Assembly: GCA_046704525.1 (NCBI GenBank)
Contig: JBJKRS010000099.1
Span: forward strand, 1 to 11,868
Direction of reading: 5' to 3'
Source of the DNA: GCA-965745 sp046704525
GTDB taxonomy: Archaea > Thermoplasmatota > Thermoplasmata > Thermoplasmatales > Thermoplasmataceae
DNA length: 11,868 nucleotides
Shown here: positions 6,698-11,868 of the stretch, piece after piece
Layout: each line of letters begins with the position of its first letter
Numbering within the stretch: position 1 is the stretch's first letter
Notes under the pieces: model-generated
Databases searched by the model: none
The model's input: only the letters and a program-made list of their open reading frames with translations
Told to the model about the DNA's origin: nothing
Position numbers and translations under genes: made by a program

Positions 6698-9575
6698 CAG
6701 CTGGCTGCTTCTTCAGGTCTGTCTTGGGTTTTGCCTGCCTCTGTTTCTTTGGCCTGGATGATGTGACCCTGTAGTAAACAAGGCCGACAATAACAATCAC
6801 TGCTATTATGGACCCTATTATCAGGGGAGTCTTGTATCCGGGGGCCTTGATTGAAAGCGTTGTCGTGTAGCTGCCAAGGTTCGACATGAATGCAGGCTGG
6901 GACGAATTGTTGGCCTCAAACACAAGTGTCACTTTGCCGCTGGTTGCTGGGGTGTAGTTGAAGCTGACGTTTCTTGCCTGTCCCACCGCGAGACTCATGG
7001 AATAGTCCTGTGAGGCAACCTGGTTGTTGTTGATGAGCACCATTATGGTGAAGCCATTTGCAGCAACTGTCCCGTTGTTTGAAACGTTGACGTAGATGGT
7101 TGTCTTGCTTCCCTGTGTCAGGTTACTGCTCATGTATATGCTGTTGACCACGATCCTGGGCGTGTTAACCTGAATGCTCACTGTGTTGTTGCTGTACGCT
7201 GCCACTCCGGACGGGTTTGTTGCCTTCAGTGAAACGATGAGGGGCGTGAGAGTGTTGAACTTCAGTATCACGTAGGATCCGTTCATCGATCCCCCTGCAA
7301 CTTCATACGTGGTGGACCCGTTCTTCACCGAAGTTCCATTGGCGTAATTGACCGCCCAGCTGTAGGTAAGCTGTGACCCCGCATAGTAGGGGTCAGTGGA
7401 AGAGTTTGCCGAAAAGACTGTGGGAACACCTGCAGTCGGCTGGCTCACTGAAGTGTGCGTAAGGTTGGACAGTTTCATTGCCGGAACTGGTGGTGTTGTG
7501 TCATTGACCGTGACCAGGAATGTCTGATTCGCATAGGTTCCGAAAACTGTGGAGACGTTGAGGTACGCATACTGCGTTCCAACCGACACCGCAGGGTTGT
7601 CGAATGCGTATGTGATGTTCTGTGCAGTGCTAGTGTAGTTCGGCATGTACCAGGCGTAAAGCAGAGGGACGCTGTATCCGCTCACATTGAGTGAGGACGG
7701 GAATCCGCTGTAAGTCACAAGCGCAGACTGCGGAACAGTCACGCTGGCGTTTGCGAGCCCCATTCCAGATGCAAGGGTCTTGCCGCTGTATGTGACCGAA
7801 TAGTTCACCGTTGGGTTAGCATTGGAGGTTATGACATAGAACGAAGAATTGTTGTAGCTCCCCGAAGGACTGGTTGCATTGAGTGTGACGAGTGTCTTTG
7901 CAGCGCTGAATGACATTGTTGTGTTGTAACCGTAGTAGTTACTTCCTCCCATGTACCAGGTGAAGTTTGCATACTGGTAGTCGTTCTTTCCAGTCACAGG
8001 ATTGAAGTATGAGTTGGATGCGTTAAGGTTGACCGGAGTGCTCTGTGGGGCTATGAATGCAGTATTGGTCGCGCTGTTGTTGAGCAGGTAGTTGCTTGAG
8101 CTCAGCCCTGTCCAGTAGAGTGCTATCTGTGAATCCTGCACAGCAGGCTTCTGAACTGGCGAGAGTGAGAGTGATACCTGCTGGCTCGTTGATACTGGAT
8201 TTATCACTATGGGCGACTTGAATGTCGACGTGGACGAAGATGATGAAGCAAGTGCAAGAACCGGATTGTCGTATGTGAGCGAGTAGTTGTTGTACAGTGT
8301 TCCCGGTGTCATCTGGGTTGCCAGGGCACCTATTTTTGCCGTATAGCCAGATGTGCCCAGCGATGACGGAACCGATGGGTTGGAGTATGATACATTCACA
8401 AATCCGTTGAAGCTCCCAAGAGTGCTTCCAGAGGCTGCTATCTTGTTGATTTCGGTGAAGTTGTAGACGTACCCGTTTAGGGTGAATGAGTTGGAGGTAT
8501 AGTTCATTACAAGATTCTTGAGGTACAGTGTCTCCATGGTCTGCAGGTTTCCGGTTGTGAAGCCGTCAAGGCTCTCCTGCCAGTAGAGTGAACCGACGGT
8601 GGAGTTTCCGAGGAAATATGGAATGGTTGTGTTGTTGCCGACCCTGTAAGTTATGTTCAGGCTCACGGACTGAAGGTTAGAGCTAAGTGAGTAGTTGTAG
8701 AATATGGAACTGCTGGCCTTGTGCAGGACTGCATTGTGAAGCCCGCCTGATGAGGGGTTGAGTATCTGTGTTGTGTTGTACCCGGGTGAGCTGATGAAGA
8801 CATACATGCCGGACAGGCTGCCCTCGATGGTGTAAGATGCCCCAGTGAAGTGCGAAGTCGTGTAACTGCGAGATGCTGGGTTGTAAACCACAACATCCAC
8901 TGGTGAAACAGGCGACCCTGACTGATCTTTAACGAATCCTGACAGAGTAGTGGCAGTGCTCAGGTTTTCCTTGACTGTTGCTCCTGTCGTGGTGGTTGTA
9001 ACATAGCTGGAGAACGCGCTGCCGGCATAGTTCGCATTCACGTAGAACGAACCGTATGGCACGTAGGCGCTCTGGTTGTGGCTCGTCTCATTCATTGTGA
9101 AGCTCTTGAATGTGAATCCAGAGTCGGTCTGCAATGAAACATTTGCTGAGCCCGATGTGATGCCCTGCACGTCTATGTTCTCTTTTACAGTCTTGGCAGT
9201 GGACACATCCATGGTAAGCGACATGGATGGTGAAGTAAGGTTAATCGGCTTAACGGTCTCATTGGCCACTATAGTCCCGCTGCTGCCCGAAGGGCCGTAG
9301 AAGGGGTTTACATCTATGTAGTACTTTCCGTACTGTATGCCGCTGAATGTCACAGAGTTTCCACTCTGGGATGAAACTACGTTTCCAGAAAAATCCTTCA
9401 TTGTAACAGTGGTAGAGGAACTTCCCACTTTGCTAAGTGCGGGATAATATATCGTCAAGTTCACGCTTCCTGTCTGAGGAGTCAAAGCCTGACTCTCCCC
9501 CACCACTGCGAAGCTCACTCCGATCATGGTAAGGGCGATCAGTATCGCTAAAGCCGTTGTTTTATTCACTATCAT
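6684..9575 (-). CDS. large secreted, membrane-anchored cell-surface protein with PKD-like and CARDB-like domains
   Basis: A 963-residue protein of unknown exact function. The N-terminus is a Sec-type signal sequence: MIVNK, a hydrophobic core to about residue 25, then a likely cleavage after GESQA (30). Three short beta-domains follow at roughly 36-110, 128-200 and 208-286; each closes with a Tyr-rich strand (YGKYYIDVNP, YGSFYVNANY, LSGMYVFISS), and the third resembles a carboxypeptidase regulatory-like fold. Residues 287-530 are Ser/Asn-rich and unassigned. PKD-like strands carrying the Y-x-W motif occur around NFTWYM (537-542), LLYAWYM (638-644) and LTYSWAV (736-742). A CARDB-like domain spans about 805-910. 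A single transmembrane helix (915-935) precedes a Lys/Arg-rich tail (936-963) expected inside the cell. I count about 45 N-x-S/T sequons and no cysteine, fitting a heavily glycosylated surface protein. It is monocistronic with its own promoter. An adhesin, sheath or S-layer-like role is possible but not shown. Confidence 0.9.
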   Translation of the reverse strand: MIVNKTTALAILIALTMIGVSFAVVGESQALTPQTGSVNLTIYYPALSKVGSSSTTVTMKDFSGNVVSSQSGNSVTFSGIQYGKYYIDVNPFYGPSGSSGTIVANETVKPINLTSPSMSLTMDVSTAKTVKENIDVQGITSGSANVSLQTDSGFTFKSFTMNETSHNQSAYVPYGSFYVNANYAGSAFSSYVTTTTTGATVKENLSTATTLSGFVKDQSGSPVSPVDVVVYNPASRSYTTSHFTGASYTIEGSLSGMYVFISSPGYNTTQILNPSSGGLHNAVLHKASSSIFYNYSLSSNLQSVSLNITYRVGNNTTIPYFLGNSTVGSLYWQESLDGFTTGNLQTMETLYLKNLVMNYTSNSFTLNGYVYNFTEINKIAASGSTLGSFNGFVNVSYSNPSVPSSLGTSGYTAKIGALATQMTPGTLYNNYSLTYDNPVLALASSSSSTSTFKSPIVINPVSTSQQVSLSLSPVQKPAVQDSQIALYWTGLSSSNYLLNNSATNTAFIAPQSTPVNLNASNSYFNPVTGKNDYQYANFTWYMGGSNYYGYNTTMSFSAAKTLVTLNATSPSGSYNNSSFYVITSNANPTVNYSVTYSGKTLASGMGLANASVTVPQSALVTYSGFPSSLNVSGYSVPLLYAWYMPNYTSTAQNITYAFDNPAVSVGTQYAYLNVSTVFGTYANQTFLVTVNDTTPPVPAMKLSNLTHTSVSQPTAGVPTVFSANSSTDPYYAGSQLTYSWAVNYANGTSVKNGSTTYEVAGGSMNGSYVILKFNTLTPLIVSLKATNPSGVAAYSNNTVSIQVNTPRIVVNSIYMSSNLTQGSKTTIYVNVSNNGTVAANGFTIMVLINNNQVASQDYSMSLAVGQARNVSFNYTPATSGKVTLVFEANNSSQPAFMSNLGSYTTTLSIKAPGYKTPLIIGSIIAVIVIVGLVYYRVTSSRPKKQRQAKPKTDLKKQPAEKKK

Positions 9576-9583
9576 CTTCCTCT
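9576..9583 (-). promoter_or_regulatory. ribosome binding site of the surface-protein gene
   Basis: On the minus strand AGAGGAAG directly precedes the ATG at 9575. The AGAGG core is complementary to the 16S 3' end and, together with the MIVNK signal sequence, supports this start. Confidence 0.5.
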
Positions 9584-9608
9584 CGATAGGCGGCTAAAGA
9601 AACCGATT

Positions 9609-9619
9609 CTTATAAATAT
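9609..9619 (-). promoter_or_regulatory. box A (TATA) promoter of the surface-protein gene
   Basis: Read on the minus strand this is AATATTTATAAG, a strong archaeal TATA box centred near 9613. It predicts a transcript start near 9587 and a leader of about 12 nt that contains the AGAGG ribosome binding site. This fits an abundantly made surface protein. Confidence 0.65.
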
Positions 9620-9761
9620 TATTGTAAAACAAGAAGGATATGGGCTAGGCTGAAATTGTTACTCCAATTGCGAGTTTCTAACCATGCTAATATTTATCAA
9701 GGTTACGCAAACATTCAGGATCGAACTATGCGATGAATGTTGTTGCACAAGGGATGAAAGA

Positions 9762-11207
9762 TCAGCCCTTGACAACGCCCATTGGAACAAGCCTTGCAAC
9801 CGGCCTGGCAAGCCCTGCTCCCCTCACAGCATTAACCACTTCATCTATGTTCTTGTAACTGCCAGGTGCCTCTTCAACCAGTACCCTGTTGCTGGCGGCC
9901 CTGGCATAGACTCCTTTCTTTTCAAGGTCAGCTATGACACGCCCGCTTGTAAATTTTCCAAGAGAAGCCTTCCTGCTGAGCATCCTCCCAGCCCCATGGC
10001 ATGAGGACCCGAATGATGCCTCAAGATTTCCAGGATTGCCGACAAGCACATATGATGCGCTGCCCATGTCTCCCGGAATAAGGACAGGGTGTCCGGTTTC
10101 ATTGAACTTCTCTCCAACTTCTGGCCTCCCCCCGGGAAAAGCCCTGGTGGCACCTTTTCTGTGAACTACCACCTTCATTCTCTTCCCGTCGACTACGTGC
10201 TCCTCCTCCTTTGCAATATTGTGGGCCAGACTATACACAAGGCTCATTCCCATGGACTCGTAATCCTGCCCCAAGATGCCCTCAAACGCCTTTCGAACGC
10301 TGTGCACTATGATCTGCCTGTTCACGAAACCGAAATTTGCAGCTGCATTCATGGCGCCAATGTAGGAGTCTGCAGTTCTTGATTTCAGGTGCGCAGACAT
10401 CAGTTGCCTGTCCTTCAGGTTCTGGACTGCATCTCCACCGGAAGAGAGCACTTTCAGGTAGTCTGTTGCAACCTGGTGGCCCAGCCCCCTGGAACCGGTG
10501 TGTATCATGACAGTGATCTGCCCTTCTTGATCAAGCCCAAATCTTCTGGCAGTCTCCTTTTCATAGATCCTTTCAACCCGCTGTATCTCAAGAAAATGAT
10601 TTCCGGCCCCAAGGGTGCCTATCTGCCCTCTTCCTCTCTTCTTGGCTGAATCAGAGACCTTTGAGGGATCAGCACCTGTGAGGTTCCCATTACCCTCGGT
10701 GGCCATGGAATCCTCAGGATCTGATAGCCCTTTTGACTCCGCCCAGTCAATACCTGAGGAGAGTATCTCACGCAGGTCCCGGTCTGTAAGCTGCTGGCTC
10801 CTTTTAGATCCAACCCCGGCGGGGACGAGATCGTAGATAGTCCCGGTGAGCGCCTTTATCCTGTTCTTTATGTCATCTGCCTGAAGCCCTGTCCTGATAA
10901 GGGACACCCCGCAATTTATGTCGTACCCGACTCCGCCAGGTGAAATCACGCCCTCGTCACTGTCGAAGGCAGCGACGCCGCCTATAGGAAAGCCGTAGCC
11001 CCAGTGTATGTCCGGCATTGCAATTGACGCTTTCACTATGCCGGGGAGAGTGGCAACATTTACAACCTGCTGGAGGGCGTTATCCTTCCCCAGTGACTCC
11101 AGGAGTTCGGGACTCGTATAGACTATCCCTGGAACATTCATTGATGGATCAGTATCCTTTCTGATCTCGTACTTGTAATCATTCACCCTGGTCAGCGGTA
11201 TGACCAT
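9762..11207 (-). CDS. rtcB: RNA-splicing ligase RtcB (tRNA ligase)
   Basis: RtcB joins RNA ends with 2',3'-cyclic phosphate (or 3'-phosphate) and 5'-OH in a GTP- and Mn-dependent reaction; in archaea it ligates tRNA exon halves after intron excision. From the ATG at 11207 (MVIPLTRVNDYKYEI) the protein has 481 residues, the normal archaeal length. All active-site residues known from Pyrococcus horikoshii RtcB are seen: GVGYDINCG (Asp96, Cys99), GAGNHFLEIQ (His204), MIHTGSRGLGHQ (His236), SLAHNIAKEEEH (His329) and SSCHGAGR with the GMP-accepting His404. VPMGVVKG is a typical C-terminus. No intein is present. The reading frame stays open upstream to 11603 but that part is antisense to another gene and is not included. 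The gene is divergent from a small ORF; no archease gene is in the window. Confidence 0.96.
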   Translation of the reverse strand: MVIPLTRVNDYKYEIRKDTDPSMNVPGIVYTSPELLESLGKDNALQQVVNVATLPGIVKASIAMPDIHWGYGFPIGGVAAFDSDEGVISPGGVGYDINCGVSLIRTGLQADDIKNRIKALTGTIYDLVPAGVGSKRSQQLTDRDLREILSSGIDWAESKGLSDPEDSMATEGNGNLTGADPSKVSDSAKKRGRGQIGTLGAGNHFLEIQRVERIYEKETARRFGLDQEGQITVMIHTGSRGLGHQVATDYLKVLSSGGDAVQNLKDRQLMSAHLKSRTADSYIGAMNAAANFGFVNRQIIVHSVRKAFEGILGQDYESMGMSLVYSLAHNIAKEEEHVVDGKRMKVVVHRKGATRAFPGGRPEVGEKFNETGHPVLIPGDMGSASYVLVGNPGNLEASFGSSCHGAGRMLSRKASLGKFTSGRVIADLEKKGVYARAASNRVLVEEAPGSYKNIDEVVNAVRGAGLARPVARLVPMGVVKG

Positions 11208-11229
11208 GGGTGCAATAGAAAGACCGGCG

Positions 11230-11237
11230 AAATAACA
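11230..11237 (-). promoter_or_regulatory. weak candidate box A of rtcB
   Basis: On the minus strand TGTTATTT is centred about 26 nt upstream of the rtcB ATG at 11207, fitting a leaderless transcript. The match to box A is poor. A better-looking CTATAAT lies near 11296-11302 and would give a leader of about 65 nt. Confidence 0.25.
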
Positions 11238-11291
11238 GTTTCGCAATGCTGTAGGACTTCGCGGTCTGGGCGTCAGACGCTGCTGTGGCAA

Positions 11292-11300
11292 AAGATTATA
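11292..11300 (+). promoter_or_regulatory. candidate box A of the small divergent gene
   Basis: AAGATTATA at 11292-11300 is centred about 27 nt upstream of the second in-frame ATG (11325) and only about 15 nt from the first (11313). The spacing favours a leaderless start at 11325. The same bases read as TATAATCTT on the minus strand and could also serve rtcB. Confidence 0.4.
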
Positions 11301-11312
11301 GGTCACGAGCCT

Positions 11313-11546
11313 ATGAAAACGCGGATGACCACTGTCATTGACCTTAACAGCCTCGAGGAGAAGACACGGTTCTACCTGAAGCTCCAGCTTGCCCTGAGAA
11401 TTAATGCCATAAGCATCAGGAAGGAGTCCAGCAATCCAGGGAAGTTCGACGAATACATCAGGGACAGGGAGAGAATCATAAGGAACATGGTCAGGGTTGA
11501 CGGAGAACTCCGCATAGTCGAGGGTGACAGGATTTTGTTCCCGTAG
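11313..11546 (+). CDS. small hypothetical protein, divergent from rtcB
   Basis: I do not recognise this protein. It has 77 residues from ATG 11313 or 73 from ATG 11325 (MTTVIDLNSLEEKTRF), the latter better placed relative to the TATA box. It is strongly charged (many Arg, Lys, Glu, Asp), has no cysteine, signal peptide or membrane segment, and reads as one or two amphipathic helices (about 10-52) followed by a short beta-hairpin-like C-terminus (VRVDGELRIVEGDRILFP). Alternating charged and aliphatic positions argue that it is really translated. A spurious frame running through it on the opposite strand is merely the open extension of rtcB. It lies 105 bases from the rtcB start in divergent orientation, which might reflect shared control, and is followed 66 bases later by a regulator-like gene. 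Confidence 0.6.
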   Translation: MKTRMTTVIDLNSLEEKTRFYLKLQLALRINAISIRKESSNPGKFDEYIRDRERIIRNMVRVDGELRIVEGDRILFP

Positions 11547-11589
11547 CTGGCTCCTCCTGCCATTTCCAAGAGGAAATCCCACAAAATTG

Positions 11590-11595
11590 TTATAT
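11590..11595 (+). promoter_or_regulatory. box A (TATA) of the HTH gene
   Basis: TTATAT at 11590-11595 is centred 26 nt upstream of the ATG at 11619 and 20 nt upstream of the ATG at 11613, as expected for a leaderless transcript. It implies that this gene is transcribed separately from the small ORF before it. Confidence 0.5.
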
Positions 11596-11612
11596 GCTAA
11601 CATGCATTTCTT

Positions 11613-11868
11613 ATGAATATGAGTAATGAAGACGGCTCAATATTCAAGGAAATAGTCTATGATCTTGAAACAGTGAAGAGGCACATAGCAATCATTAAAG
11701 CACTCCTCAGGGAACAGCCAGCGGGCATAATCAAAATGGCCAAGGAGACTGGGATCCCTGAGCACAAGATCAGGTATTCGCTCCGAATCCTGGAGAAGGA
11801 GAGGGTGATTTCGCCTTCAAGGGAAGGCGCAATTCTCACGCCCGAATACATAAACAACAGCGATGCCA
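11613..11868 (+). CDS. winged-helix (HTH) transcriptional regulator-like protein (partial, C-terminus beyond window edge)
   Basis: An open frame begins at ATG 11613 (MNMSNEDGSIF) with a second ATG at 11619 and runs off the right edge, giving 85 visible codons. After a helical N-terminus (IFKEIVYDLETVKRHIAIIK) comes a clear winged-helix core: a helix, then GIIKMAKETGIPEHKIRYS as helix-turn-recognition helix, LRILEKERVISPSREGAIL as a wing, and TPEYIN. This resembles small archaeal HTH proteins predicted to act as regulators, in which the recognition helix contains HK(V/I)RYSLR. The target is unknown. The TATA spacing favours 11619 as the start of a leaderless mRNA. The visible part already covers most of a small single-domain regulator. 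Confidence 0.75.
   Translation, partial: MNMSNEDGSIFKEIVYDLETVKRHIAIIKALLREQPAGIIKMAKETGIPEHKIRYSLRILEKERVISPSREGAILTPEYINNSDA

Noticed and set aside
6572..6766. Plus-strand ORF of 64 codons after argS
   Set aside because: It runs into the 3' end of the surface-protein gene in antisense, has low-complexity Lys codons from the A tracts and no promoter or conserved motif.
9620..9761. Possible small RNA or short gene in the gap between rtcB and the surface-protein gene
   Set aside because: AT-rich boxes are present near 9689-9702, but no ORF of useful length, no stable hairpin and no tRNA-like pattern could be seen.
9684..10004. 106-codon plus-strand ORF and further plus-strand ORFs up to 10836
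   Set aside because: Antisense shadows of rtcB; Cys/Pro-rich translations without motifs.
11562..11577. Six-base stem (ATTTCC / GGAAAT) after the small ORF as a terminator
   Set aside because: Stem is short and no T tract follows directly; too weak to call.
11208..11603. 132-codon N-terminal extension of the rtcB reading frame
   Set aside because: RtcB homologues begin at MVIPLTRV (11207). The extension has no family similarity and is antisense to the small gene at 11313-11546.
1..11868. CRISPR array, tRNA or rRNA genes, toxin-antitoxin or defence system
   Set aside because: No regularly spaced repeats, cloverleaf patterns or defence-type proteins were found; most of the window is housekeeping genes.

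Overview
The window looks like a chromosomal segment of an archaeon, most likely a member of Thermoplasmata/Thermoplasmatales. Supporting signs are a GHMP-type archaeal shikimate kinase inside an aro operon that uses AroB (the erythrose-4-phosphate route), an archaeal-type RtcB and ArgS, AT-rich box-A promoters about 25 nt upstream of start codons (leaderless pattern), and a large Ser/Thr/Asn-rich surface protein with a C-terminal membrane anchor and a Lys-rich tail. The taxonomic call is an inference from gene content; no marker gene in the window fixes it.

Layout. 1-644 (minus): 5' part of a DDE transposase gene of an insertion sequence that runs off the left edge. 645-795: gap with a 28-bp near-perfect palindrome and promoter-like AT boxes. 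796/871-4861 (plus): tightly packed shikimate operon aroB-aroE-aroK(GHMP)-aroA, with gaps or overlaps of only a few bases. 4858/4903-6561 (plus): argS, which can either overlap aroA by four bases or start leaderless from its own TATA box. 6562-6683: convergent intergenic region with a bidirectional terminator-like hairpin and T tracts. 6684-9575 (minus): a 963-residue secreted, C-terminally anchored, multi-domain cell-surface protein. 9576-9761: promoter region only. 9762-11207 (minus): rtcB RNA ligase. 11313/11325-11546 (plus): a divergent small protein of unknown function. 11613 to the right edge (plus): 5' part of a winged-helix regulator-like gene.

How it fits together. The four aro genes encode steps 2, 4, 5 and 6 of the shikimate pathway (DHQ synthase, shikimate dehydrogenase, shikimate kinase, EPSP synthase). 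DAHP synthase, dehydroquinase and chorismate synthase are not in the window. The insertion sequence sits directly upstream of aroB, and the conserved aroB N-terminus has no ATG/GTG/TTG in frame, only an ATA where a start would be expected. The other genes (argS, rtcB, surface protein, small ORF, HTH) are individually promoted rather than part of one system. I did not find a convincing new defence or mobile system. The items most worth a second look are the aroB start, active-site substitutions in AroE and AroA, and the surface protein architecture.
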